Assembly (NCBI GenBank): GCA_027658995.1
Contig: JAQDQK010000025.1
Coordinates: forward strand, 1 to 45,360
Reading direction: 5' to 3'
Length of the DNA: 45,360 nucleotides
Origin: Propionibacteriaceae bacterium AM104-82
GTDB taxonomy: Bacteria > Actinomycetota > Actinomycetes > Propionibacteriales > Propionibacteriaceae
A program made the translations under genes and the position numbers. This document shows, piece after piece, positions 19,859-27,242 of this stretch (positions are counted from its first letter, which is position 1; each line of letters begins with the position of its first letter). The notes under the pieces were generated by a model. It made no database searches and was not told where the DNA came from. It was given only the letters and a program-made list of their open reading frames with translations.

Positions 19859-20263
19859 GTGACCGACGACGAAGCCCGCATCAAGGCCCGCTACCCCAAG
19901 CGCTCCCCCATCGACTACGTGCTCGGCATCGGCGCGTCCGTCGCGGTGGTCGCCGCGATCGCGCTGGTGCTCGTCGACGGGCTCGACCGTGCAAATCCGC
20001 CGGTCGCAGCGATGGTGCGCGGCTTCACCGTGATGAGCCCCTCGGAGGCCGTCGCGGAGGTCGTCGTGCAGCGCAGCGACCCGAGCGTCCAGGTGGAGTG
20101 CAGCCTCTACGCGCAGGCGCAGAGCTATGAGCGGGTCGCGGAGCGGACGTTCACCGTCGGCCCGGGCACCGAGAAGCTCACCACCGTCGAGGTTGGCCTG
20201 AAGACCACCAAGGAGGCCACGACGGTCACCATGGAGGAGCCGGCCTGCACTTTGCTTGGCTGA
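19859..20263 (+). CDS. DUF4307 family membrane protein
   Basis: A 134-residue protein: a charged N-terminus (DDEARIKARYPKRSPIDYV), one transmembrane segment at about residues 22-42 and an extracytoplasmic beta-rich domain. The RYPKR motif, length and position between mca and greA fit DUF4307, whose function is unknown. The GTG at 19859 follows CACAAT (19846-19851) by 7 nt; an ATG three codons upstream (19850) overlaps that hexamer and is unlikely. It is divergent from mca, with which it shares a 64-nt promoter region, and lies 12 nt upstream of greA. Confidence 0.8.
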   Translation: MTDDEARIKARYPKRSPIDYVLGIGASVAVVAAIALVLVDGLDRANPPVAAMVRGFTVMSPSEAVAEVVVQRSDPSVQVECSLYAQAQSYERVAERTFTVGPGTEKLTTVEVGLKTTKEATTVTMEEPACTLLG

Positions 20264-20275
20264 TAGGCTTGCCGG

Positions 20276-20779
20276 ATGTCTGAAACTTCTGCCGACGTTG
20301 TGTGGCTCACGCAGGAGGCCTACGACAAGCTCGAGGCCGAACTCGAAGAGCTGAAGACCGTGGGCCGCCCCGAAGTGAGCGCCCGGATCGCCTCTGCCCG
20401 CGAAGAGGGCGACCTGTCCGAGAACGGTGGCTACCATGCCGCCCGCGAGGAACAGGGCCAGATGGAGGGCCGGATCCGCCAGTTGGAGGACCTCCTCCGA
20501 CGCGCCGAGGTGGGCGAGCCGGAAGGCGCCCACGACGAGGTCACCCCCGGAAAGCTCGTCACGGTCGCCTACGACGGCGACGAGGACGACACCGACACGT
20601 TCCTGCTCGGCTCGCGCGAGGTGCTCGCCACCGACGAGTCCGTTGAGCACGCCGTCTACTCGCCGCAGTCGCCTCTCGGCGCCGCAGTGCTCGGCGCCAA
20701 GATCGGCCAGGAGGTGCGCTACACCGCGCCCAACGGCAAGGAACTGATGGTCGTGGTCATCAAGGTCGAGGTTCTCTAA
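20276..20779 (+). CDS. greA: Transcription elongation factor GreA
   Basis: A 167-residue GreA factor that enters the RNA polymerase secondary channel and stimulates cleavage of backtracked transcripts. The N-terminal coiled coil (about residues 8-80) has the acidic tip in ASAREEGDLSENGGYHAAREEQ, and the C-terminal FKBP-like domain includes the SPLGAAVLGAKIGQEV motif. A -10 hexamer TAGGCT (20264-20269), overlapping the end of the preceding gene, is exactly 6 nt before the ATG, so greA has its own leaderless promoter in addition to possible read-through. A strong terminator follows. Confidence 0.95.
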   Translation: MSETSADVVWLTQEAYDKLEAELEELKTVGRPEVSARIASAREEGDLSENGGYHAAREEQGQMEGRIRQLEDLLRRAEVGEPEGAHDEVTPGKLVTVAYDGDEDDTDTFLLGSREVLATDESVEHAVYSPQSPLGAAVLGAKIGQEVRYTAPNGKELMVVVIKVEVL

Positions 20780-20793
20780 ACACCCTCAGACAT

Positions 20794-20834
20794 CGACGAT
20801 GGCCGCCACCTCTTGCAGGTGGCGGCCATCGTCG
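20794..20834. terminator. Bidirectional terminator hairpin
   Basis: CGACGATGGCCGCCACCT (20794-20811) pairs with its complement at 20817-20834 in an 18-bp perfect stem with a 5-nt loop (CTTGC). It lies between greA and the convergent DUF2089 gene and can end transcription in both directions. Confidence 0.85.
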
Positions 20835-20863
20835 TGTCGGGTGTCGTCAGGTGGTGCGGGGCG

Positions 20864-21316
20864 TCAGCCGAGCAGGCGCGCCGCGTCCTCCGGGCTGATC
20901 TCGCCGCGCGCGACGCGCTCGAGGATCTGGTCCTCGGGAGAGCCACTGCTCGGCACCTCGTCGCCGTACTCGGTCGGCTCGTCGTCCAGTTCCTCGCTTG
21001 AGCGTGACGGCTGCGCAGGGCTGGCCTGCGATGCGGGCTCACCGTCGAGGCCGAGCTTCCCCAGCACCGCGTCGAGCCGGGCGCGCGCCGTCGGGTAGGA
21101 CACCTGAAGGTGCTTCTCGACCTCGCGCAGGTTGCCGCGCGACGCGAGGAAGACCTTCAGCAGGTCGAGGTCGGCCTGGTTGAGGTTGCAGAACTCGCAA
21201 CTGGCGAACTCGCCGGCGATCTCGGTGCCGCAGTGCAGGCAGCCCTTGCGGGTGGTGATGAGGGTGTCGCCGCAGACGGGGCACTCCGACGGCGCGTGGT
21301 ACAGATGCTTGGCCAT
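20864..21316 (-). CDS. DUF2089 zinc-ribbon/HTH protein
   Basis: A 150-residue probable transcription regulator. Three CxxC pairs (12/15, 26/29, 40/43) form zinc ribbons, followed by an HTH region (RGNLREVEKHLQVSYPTARARLDAVL, written here as RGNLREVEKHLQ then VSYPTARA) and a C-terminal short helix (EDQILERVARGEISPEDAARLL) of the SHOCT-like type. The ATG directly abuts the stop of the adhesin-domain gene upstream (TAAATG), so the two are translated in tandem. DUF2089 proteins with this partner are thought to regulate envelope-related genes; this is an inference from context. Confidence 0.85.
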   Translation of the reverse strand: MAKHLYHAPSECPVCGDTLITTRKGCLHCGTEIAGEFASCEFCNLNQADLDLLKVFLASRGNLREVEKHLQVSYPTARARLDAVLGKLGLDGEPASQASPAQPSRSSEELDDEPTEYGDEVPSSGSPEDQILERVARGEISPEDAARLLG

Positions 21317-22114
21317 TTACTCGCCCTCCGACTTGATCGTTGCCATGCCCATCACGACCGCGACGTCGAGCCGGGCCGAGCCGTTGCCGACGACATACTC
21401 GTCGACCTTGTCCCCACCGTCGGGCCAGGAGATCCTGCCGAGCTTCGCCTCGCCGCGGATCGTCACGTTGGCGCCCTTGGCCAGGGTCACCGTGAGCGTG
21501 CCGGACTCGACCTTCAGCCGGGATCGGCCGACGCTGATCGGGCCCTCGACGCTGATGCCGCCCGCCTGGCTGAGCAGGTCCTCGACCTCCTCGACATCCT
21601 CGAGCGTCGACCCGCCCGCCGTGACGCGGATCCGCCCGAGGCGCGGGACGCCGACCGTGCGCAGGCCGCCGGTGGTGACCTCGGCGTCGACAATCAGGTT
21701 CGGGTTGACCCGGATGACCAGTTCCTTGCCGAGGCCGATGTCGCGGATGTCGTCCCAACTGCGGGGCGGCCGGATCAGGGAGAAGCCGCCGAAGTTGGGG
21801 CCGATCTCGCCGGTGGAGTTGACCTCCATCACGGTGCCGACGCGGCGCAGCACGTGGGGGCCGTCGATGGTGAGGGTCGAGACGCTCTGGTCGCCCTCGA
21901 TGCGGACGCGGCGCCCGACCGAGGTGACGGAGATGCGGGAGAGCCCCCCGGCCTTCGGGCCGCCCTTGCGGGTCGTGTCGGCCGGCGGCTCCTTGGGGGC
22001 CTGCGGAGCCTCGGCGGCACGCTTGGCCGCCTCGATCCGCCTGCTTGCTTCCTGGGCGTCGATGCGCCCAGCGGCCAGATCGTCGAGGATCGGTCCGAGG
22101 TCAACGTTACTCAT
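21317..22114 (-). CDS. DUF4097-like adhesin-domain protein with SHOCT-like N-terminus
   Basis: A 265-residue protein. Residues 1-30 (DLGPILDDLAAGRIDAQEAS) form a short helical motif similar to the C-terminus of the partner DUF2089 protein; the rest is a regular beta-solenoid-like region of alternating hydrophobic strands (VRIEGDQSVSTLTIDGPHVL) as in DUF4097 proteins. No signal peptide is present. The frame is open far upstream but only because it crosses repeat DNA; ATG 22114 is chosen because TACCAT (22121-22126, minus strand) lies 6 nt before it, a leaderless start in an AT-rich promoter. It is the first gene of a two-gene operon with DUF2089. Confidence 0.78.
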   Translation of the reverse strand: MSNVDLGPILDDLAAGRIDAQEASRRIEAAKRAAEAPQAPKEPPADTTRKGGPKAGGLSRISVTSVGRRVRIEGDQSVSTLTIDGPHVLRRVGTVMEVNSTGEIGPNFGGFSLIRPPRSWDDIRDIGLGKELVIRVNPNLIVDAEVTTGGLRTVGVPRLGRIRVTAGGSTLEDVEEVEDLLSQAGGISVEGPISVGRSRLKVESGTLTVTLAKGANVTIRGEAKLGRISWPDGGDKVDEYVVGNGSARLDVAVVMGMATIKSEGE

Positions 22115-22222
22115 GTGTAAATGGTAACCCGACTTGCCAGAATCTAAAACAGAATTGAAATATTCGTATCTCATCCCGCCCCGGGGTCGAGGTTGCGCTA
22201 CGCGAGCAACCCAAGGTCGCAC

Positions 22223-22672
22223 GGGTGGAACCGCTGGTTGAGCCGCCCGGGAGCGAAGCGACCGGGCGCGTCGAAATCTCTGACACCCGACAACGCCAGC
22301 CAACCCCATTGACCCGAACCAGACCAGGACGGGGTCGCCACCCCTGCTCGCTCGACTCAGAGTCGGCCCACCCAGCACCATTGGTCGGGCCAGCCCCAGC
22401 GGAAGAGGCGCCCGGTGGATCGCTGGTTGAGCCGCCCGGGGGAGCGACGCGACCGGGCGCGTCGAAACCTCTGGCACCCGACAACCCAGCCGGACCACAG
22501 ACCCGCACGCGAACCCGTAAGGTTCCCAAATCAAGCACCGCCGATCGAGCCAGCCCCGGCCGGGAAGGGCGCCCGCGTGGATCGCTGGTTGAGCCGCCCG
22601 GGAGCGAAGCGACCGGGCGCGTCGAAACCTCCGACGCCCGACAACCCAGCCGGACCCCAGACCCCTGCACCC
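22223..22672. repeat. Three copies of a GGTTGAGCCGCCCGGGAGCG-type repeat
   Basis: The module CGCTGGTTGAGCCGCCCGGG, then GAGCGAAGCGACCGGGCGCG and TCGAAA, occurs at about 22229, 22420 and 22582, each followed by CTC(T/C)GRCRCCCGACAAC. GCCCGG and CCGGGC pair around an 11-12 nt loop. In copies two and three the similarity extends through CCAGCCGGACC. The gap 22115-22776 holds only these repeats and the AT-rich promoter of the leftward operon (22121-22165). Confidence 0.85.
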
Positions 22673-22776
22673 GCACGGATGGTCTCGCCCCTCTCTCTCC
22701 GCCCGCCGTCCGCTCAACCAGGAGCTCCCCACCGTCTCCCCTGCCGTCGACGCCACCGATGTGGAAGGCTGAGCCC

Positions 22777-23466
22777 ATGCCGCAGCCACTGAGCCAACTC
22801 GTCGCACCCGACTGGGCCGAGGCGCTCGCCCCAGTAGAGCCCCAGGTGAGCGCGATGGGAGAGTTCCTGCGCGAGGAGATCGCGGCGGGGCGCTCCTACC
22901 TGCCCGCCGGGGAGAACGTGCTGCGGGCTTTCACGCTTCCGCTGGCCGACGTGCGCGTCCTGGTGATCGGGCAGGACCCCTACCCGACTCCCGGGCACGC
23001 CGTCGGGCTGTCATTCTCCGTCGCCCCAGAGGTGCGACCGCTGCCCGGTTCGCTGCGCAACATCTACCAGGAACTCCAGGCCGACCTCGGAATCGCGCCC
23101 GCCCAGCACGGCGACCTCACCCACTGGTTCGACCAGGGGGTCCTCCTCCTCAACCGCGTCCTCACCGTGCGACCCGGCACACCCGCGTCGCACCGCGGCA
23201 AGGGCTGGGAGCAGGTGACCGCCCGCGCCGTCGAGACCCTCGCCGCCCGCGGCGGGCCACTGGTGGCGATCCTCTGGGGCCGCGACGCACAGACGGCGAC
23301 CCCGATGCTCGGCGACGTGCCCATCATCGCCAGCGCGCACCCCTCCCCTCTATCGGCGCGCAACGGCTTCTTCGGGTCCCGGCCGTTCAGTCGCACCAAC
23401 GCCCTGCTCGAGCAGCAGGGAGCAGCACCCATCGACTGGGCCATCCCGGAGACGGTGGCACACTAG
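22777..23466 (+). CDS. ung: Uracil-DNA glycosylase (family 1)
   Basis: A 229-residue base-excision repair enzyme that removes uracil from DNA. GQDPYP (residues 65-70, with catalytic Asp67) is the water-activating loop, and [17 protein letters not shown] near residue 190 is the minor-groove intercalation loop with the catalytic His. ATG 22777 is preferred because GGAAGG (22763-22768) sits 8 nt upstream; the ATG at 22759 would lack a ribosome site. The long upstream open frame runs through repeat DNA and is not coding. Confidence 0.95.
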   Translation: MPQPLSQLVAPDWAEALAPVEPQVSAMGEFLREEIAAGRSYLPAGENVLRAFTLPLADVRVLVIGQDPYPTPGHAVGLSFSVAPEVRPLPGSLRNIYQELQADLGIAPAQHGDLTHWFDQGVLLLNRVLTVRPGTPASHRGKGWEQVTARAVETLAARGGPLVAILWGRDAQTATPMLGDVPIIASAHPSPLSARNGFFGSRPFSRTNALLEQQGAAPIDWAIPETVAH

Positions 23467-23470
23467 GCAC

Positions 23471-23704
23471 ATGCCGTACCGCCCGAAGTCTCCGCAGGAC
23501 CCGCACGACGGCGCCGCGCCCTCCGCTGAGGACGCCGCGACCCCCAAGCCGGTCGACGCGCCGCAGGCGACCCCGGACGCCCAGCCTGCGACCCCCGACG
23601 GGCCGACGAAGGCCCGCAAGACGCTGTGGCTGGTCGGCATCGGCGTCGGGCTGTACTTCATCGGTACCGGCATCTACCAGGCGATCATGGCGGGACAGTC
23701 CTGA
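23471..23704 (+). CDS. Small Pro/Ala-rich single-pass membrane protein
   Basis: A 77-residue protein: a Pro/Ala/Asp-rich cytoplasmic stretch of about 48 residues, then KARKTLWLVGIGVGLYFIGT, a single transmembrane helix, and a short tail. No family is recognised. The start is supported by CACACT (23459-23464) exactly 6 nt before the ATG, so it has its own leaderless promoter overlapping the ung stop codon. It lies between ung and msrA on the same strand. Confidence 0.7.
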   Translation: MPYRPKSPQDPHDGAAPSAEDAATPKPVDAPQATPDAQPATPDGPTKARKTLWLVGIGVGLYFIGTGIYQAIMAGQS

Positions 23705-23732
23705 GCCTTGCCGCCGCGGGTAGCGTGGAGGC

Positions 23733-24392
23733 ATGGACATCGACGTGCTCGCTTGGCTGAACGGAAAGCTTTCGACCCCCAAGATGGTCGCCCCTGAGGA
23801 CGCGCTTCCAGGCCGTCCCACCCCGATCCTCGACCCGATCCCCGTCCACGAGGTCCTCGGCCTCCCGCTCGACGAGGTGCCCGAGGGTGCCGAGGTCGCC
23901 TACTTCGCGCTCGGCTGCTACTGGGGCGAGGAGCGGATGTTCTGGCAGACCCCAGGCGTCCTGAACACGGCGGTGGGCTTCGCTGGCGGCTTCACCCCGA
24001 ACCCGACCTACGCGGAGTCCTGCACGGGCAAGACGGGCCACACGGAGACCGTCCAGGTCGTGTTCGACCCGAAGCGCGTCACCTACGACGACCTCCTCGA
24101 ACTGTTCTGGGAGAACCACGACCCCACCCAGTTGAACAGGCAGGGCAACGACAACGGAACGCAGTACCGCTCGGCGCTGTTCCCCGTCGACGACGCCCAG
24201 CGCGAGGCAGCGGAGCGCAGCCTCGCCTCGTTCCAGCAGCGACTCGCCGAGCAGGGGTTCGGCACGATCACGACCGAGATCTCGCAGGATCGTCCGTTCT
24301 ACTACGCGGAGCGCGAGCATCAGCAGTACCTGCACAAGAACCCGAACGGTTATTGCCCCATACATGCAACGGGCGTGAAGTGTTCACCCTAG
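23733..24392 (+). CDS. msrA: Peptide methionine sulfoxide reductase MsrA
   Basis: A 219-residue MsrA that reduces methionine-S-sulfoxide. The active site is ALGCYWGEE (Cys62; Tyr replaces the more usual Phe), with GFAGG, HTETVQVVFDP and the C-terminal resolving-cysteine region (YCPIHATGVKC). The ATG lies 6 nt after TAGCGT, a leaderless start. The last dozen codons (from about 24350) use codons rare elsewhere in the gene (TAT, ATA, CAT, GCA, TGT, TCA), which suggests that the 3' end was supplied by the integrated island that starts here. The TAG stop is the beginning of the integrase gene's -10 box. Confidence 0.93.
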   Translation: MDIDVLAWLNGKLSTPKMVAPEDALPGRPTPILDPIPVHEVLGLPLDEVPEGAEVAYFALGCYWGEERMFWQTPGVLNTAVGFAGGFTPNPTYAESCTGKTGHTETVQVVFDPKRVTYDDLLELFWENHDPTQLNRQGNDNGTQYRSALFPVDDAQREAAERSLASFQQRLAEQGFGTITTEISQDRPFYYAEREHQQYLHKNPNGYCPIHATGVKCSP

Positions 24393-24402
24393 ACTTGGCA
24401 AG
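24345..24402. other. Probable left attachment junction (attL) at msrA 3' end
   Basis: Serine integrases often lie next to their attachment site. Here only 10 nt separate the msrA stop from the integrase GTG, and codon use changes at about 24350, so the crossover probably lies in or just upstream of the last dozen msrA codons. Serine-integrase cores can be 2 bp, so the point cannot be set without the empty site. Confidence 0.45.
24390..24395 (+). promoter_or_regulatory. -10 box of the integrase gene overlapping the msrA stop
   Basis: TAGACT lies 7 nt before the integrase GTG and its first three bases are the msrA stop codon. The arrangement matches the leaderless promoters of neighbouring genes. 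Confidence 0.45.
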
Positions 24403-26034
24403 GTGACCCCAGACCCCAAGAGACGCGCCGTTATCTACGCACGTGTGTCCTTGGATCTGCGCGATGGCGCGGGTGTAGAACGGCAGGAACTGGAGTGTCG
24501 CAAGCTCGTTCAGCAGCGTGGGTACGAGTTGGTGGAGGTCTGCATCGACAACAGCCTCAGCGCCTACAGCGGGCGCCCTCGTCCCGGCTTTGAACGGTCG
24601 GTCGAACTCTTGTCCAGCGGCCAAGCTGACGTGTTGGTGGCTTGGCACCTGGATCGCATAACGCGACAAGTTGACGACATGCAGCGGCTGCTGCGGATCC
24701 GCAATCTGTACATCGACACGGTGCGCGGCGCTCCCGTGGACATCAACGACGCCTCCGCCGTACTTATGGGCCAGCTACTGACGGCCTTCGGGAGCTTCGA
24801 GTCCAGACACAAGGGCGAGCGAGTCCTCGCTGCCCAGCGAGCGAAAGCCCAGAAAGGTGAGCTTTGGCACAGGCTCTGGGGCTACGAGGGTGGGATCGTC
24901 ACGCAAGACGCCCGCTCGGCTATTCCCGCGATGTTCGATGCCTTCGTCCGAACTCACAACATCGAGGATGCGCGGCGCGCCTTCCACGAGTTGGCACCGA
25001 CCGCACCTTGGTCACGATCGGCGATCAGGCGACGACTCGAACAGCCCGCCTATGCCGGCATAGTCATGCTTCAAGGCGCAGAACTGGATGTGCCAGCGAA
25101 GTGGGAAGCGTTGGTAACGCGCGAGACCTTCCAACGGGTCCAAGCGATCTTGAGGTCGCCGCTTCGGTTGGCCACGAGCCACCAACGCGGCATTGCTCAG
25201 GCCCTTGGGACCGGACTCTATGTCTGCGGAAAGTGTGGCGAGAAGATGATGGCAGGAGGCACCCTCTATGGCACCAACGGGTCAACTCCTGCCTACAGAT
25301 GCCGTTCGAACCAGCATCTCAACCGAAGCCGCCAAGCAATTGACACAGGTGTTTTATCGCTCCTCCTGTGGCACTTGGAGACCGCGAACATTGGTCAGTC
25401 GCTGTTGCCGCGAAGTGACACCCAGGACACCAGAGCGGGACAGCTGGCACAGGACCTCGACGAGCGGGACCGGCGGCTTCAACTGCTCCATGATGACTAT
25501 GCCAGCGGGCTGCTAGAGCCTAGCTACGCTCGCGCAGCGATCGCACGGCTGCGCTCCGAAGTTGCAGTGCTCCGCGAGGAGTTGGCCTCGCTCGGGATAG
25601 ATCCGGACATTGCACCTCGCCCCTACTCCGTCACCGCCACGGTGCTGTCTCTGCCATTGGCACCCCTACGCGACTTGGTTGCCGCAACGATGGTCGTGAC
25701 ACTGAACGACCGCAAGGCTGGCGGCGCGAGAGTTAAAGGCGGCACCGTCGGATTGCGTCCTGGCGATATCAGCGTTCAGTGGCTCGTGGAACCGGGCGAA
25801 GCGGAACTACGCGGTCACCACGAAGTGCTGGACTGGGGGCTCGAAGGGTTGCCCCTGCCACCTCTGGCGCCATGGCTGGCCGACCAGTTGACGGACTATG
25901 GCCTCGCCGAAGCCGTCCGCCGTCGGGTGTGGCAGGTTGTGGCACCCTACGTGGCCGGCAACGACTGGGACGTCGCCGGCATGTTCGACACCGGCAAGGG
26001 AGCCCTAGCTGACTTGCACCGAACCTTCGGCTAG
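24403..26034 (+). CDS. Large serine recombinase (integrase)
   Basis: A 543-residue large serine recombinase. The catalytic domain (about residues 8-150) has YARVS with nucleophile Ser16, the Arg-rich AWHLDRITR and the family pattern QLLTAFGSFESRHKGER; a recombinase domain follows (GYEGG... to about 270), then the zinc ribbon CGKCGEKM...YRC (about 265-310) and a predicted coiled-coil region around 350-395. Such enzymes integrate phages and islands unidirectionally at short att sites and need a directionality factor to excise. The GTG start is immediately after msrA, its presumed target. It overlaps the convergent resolvase gene by 30 nt. Codon use is less GC-biased than upstream host genes. 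Confidence 0.93.
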   Translation: MTPDPKRRAVIYARVSLDLRDGAGVERQELECRKLVQQRGYELVEVCIDNSLSAYSGRPRPGFERSVELLSSGQADVLVAWHLDRITRQVDDMQRLLRIRNLYIDTVRGAPVDINDASAVLMGQLLTAFGSFESRHKGERVLAAQRAKAQKGELWHRLWGYEGGIVTQDARSAIPAMFDAFVRTHNIEDARRAFHELAPTAPWSRSAIRRRLEQPAYAGIVMLQGAELDVPAKWEALVTRETFQRVQAILRSPLRLATSHQRGIAQALGTGLYVCGKCGEKMMAGGTLYGTNGSTPAYRCRSNQHLNRSRQAIDTGVLSLLLWHLETANIGQSLLPRSDTQDTRAGQLAQDLDERDRRLQLLHDDYASGLLEPSYARAAIARLRSEVAVLREELASLGIDPDIAPRPYSVTATVLSLPLAPLRDLVAATMVVTLNDRKAGGARVKGGTVGLRPGDISVQWLVEPGEAELRGHHEVLDWGLEGLPLPPLAPWLADQLTDYGLAEAVRRRVWQVVAPYVAGNDWDVAGMFDTGKGALADLHRTFG

Positions 26035-26643
26035 CACCCGGTACACAGTCGACCGGCCGACGCCAAGCATGGCGGCAATCTCACGAACGGGAACACCCGA
26101 TGCTGCCAGGCCGCGGGCCTTGACCTCACCGTCGCGATCAAGCACGCGCGGCCGGCCACCAACCCTCCCCTGAGCGCGCGCCGCCTCCAAGCCAGCCAAC
26201 GTTCGCTCCCGCAGCACGTCCACCTCGAACTGGGAAAGAGCCGCCAGCACGGTCACCAGGAGGCGGCCGGCGGGCGTCGAGGTATCGACGGCCTCCGACA
26301 GAGAGACCAACGTAACCCCCTGATTGTCGAGCCGTTCCAGCAACCCAAGCAGGTCTGTGGTGCTCCGGCTGATGCGGGACAGGGAGTAGACGACCACAAC
26401 GTCACCCTCCCGAATCCAATCCAGCATGGCTTGAAGGCCGGGGCGGTCAAGTTTCCGCCCGGTGATGCCTTCGTCCACGAACGCCTTGGCGGGAGACCAG
26501 CCGGCGCGTTCGATGGAGTGTCGCTGCGAGACGGTGGACTGGTCTCGTCTGGTCGAGACCCTGAGATATGCCACAACCGTCCCAGAAACCTCGCGGGGAG
26601 GAACTGGGACGGTTGGGGTAGTGGGACGGGTTGTGGGACGCAC
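26005..26643 (-). CDS. Small serine recombinase (resolvase/invertase)
   Basis: A 212-residue Hin/Tn3-type recombinase. AYLRVSTRRDQ carries the nucleophile Ser30, followed by DEGITGRKLDRPGLQ, VVYSLSRISRS and EFEVDVLRERT-like helix E (QFEVDVLRERT), ending in an HTH (VPVREIAAMLGVGRSTVYRVL, split as VPVREIAAML and GVGRSTVYRVL). It may resolve multimers or act on sites nearby. The GTG start at 26643 gives an unusual Pro/Thr-rich N-terminus encoded by a TGGGACGG-type repeat; an internal start is possible. It is convergent with the integrase and in line with the leftward replication genes. Confidence 0.9.
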   Translation of the reverse strand: MRPTTRPTTPTVPVPPREVSGTVVAYLRVSTRRDQSTVSQRHSIERAGWSPAKAFVDEGITGRKLDRPGLQAMLDWIREGDVVVVYSLSRISRSTTDLLGLLERLDNQGVTLVSLSEAVDTSTPAGRLLVTVLAALSQFEVDVLRERTLAGLEAARAQGRVGGRPRVLDRDGEVKARGLAASGVPVREIAAMLGVGRSTVYRVLAEGSVQVS

Positions 26644-26725
26644 GCCCCCTACAGTGTCAGTGCGTCCCGCAAACGGTCGTTAGTGGGCCCCGCTCGCTGA
26701 GTCGCCTTCACGCTCGGCGTCCGCG

Positions 26726-27043
26726 TCAGGCAGCTGCATCTCGCCATTTTCGAATCGTCACGTGACTGACCCCGGAGGCGCGGGCCAAGGTTGCGATTGG
26801 CACTCCTGACCGGGCCGCTTCTGTCAGTTCTTCCTTCAGTGCAGAGCGGGAGTAGGAAGCCTGTGTGCCCAGCTGAGTGATTCGTTCGAGTCGGTCGAGC
26901 TTCCTTCGCTCTCGGTCGATGTCGAGCTGGCTGAGCCCGCGAGCATCGGAGCGCTTGCGACGCGGTCCGGTGGCGGCCTTTTGCCGGGATGCACGGTCCG
27001 AGTGGACACGTCTGATGAGGGCGATTCTTGGGTCGAGTTCCAT
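26726..27043 (-). CDS. HTH protein of unknown role
   Basis: A 105-residue basic protein. Residues about 40-60 (SQLDIDRERRKLDRLERITQ) look like a coiled coil, and the C-terminus (VPIATLARASGVSHVTIRKW) is a clear helix-turn-helix similar to resolvase-type DNA-binding tails. The ATG at 27043 has a ribosome site (AGGAGA). It lies between the RepA-like gene and the resolvase, all leftward. It could be a copy-control, accessory recombination or directionality protein; no family is recognised. Confidence 0.7.
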   Translation of the reverse strand: MELDPRIALIRRVHSDRASRQKAATGPRRKRSDARGLSQLDIDRERRKLDRLERITQLGTQASYSRSALKEELTEAARSGVPIATLARASGVSHVTIRKWRDAAA

Positions 27044-27063
27044 GAGGTTCTCCTTCTGTTGGT

Positions 27064-27242
27064 GCCCCCTGCCCCCTCATAGGGAGGGGGGCAGTGGGAC
27101 AGGGTGGCAATCGATGCTTGTCCCCGCGGTTGGGACAAGACGAAATGCGGTGCGACAGGGGGCGTCGTCGTCAACCAAGACACCCTGCCCGTCGCTGTTC
27201 CCCTCGACTGGACAGGGAACTGTGTCCCCGGCGCGGGACAGG
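27064..27242. promoter_or_regulatory. GGGACA-rich repeat region with inverted repeats (possible origin/operator)
   Basis: A 200-nt gap between replication genes. It holds the hairpin CTGCCCCC/GGGGGCAG (27069-27076 with 27087-27094), the inverted repeat CTTGTCCC-N7-GGGACAAG (27117-27139), and further GGGAC or GTCCC motifs on both strands up to 27240. Similar TGGGAC motifs recur in the start of the resolvase gene (26605-26640). The clustering next to a RepA-like gene suggests an origin or regulator binding region. Confidence 0.4.

Noticed and set aside
21317..22807. Extended 496-residue version of the DUF4097-like protein
   Set aside because: The extra N-terminus is translated repeat DNA; the ATG at 22114 has a well-placed -10 box.
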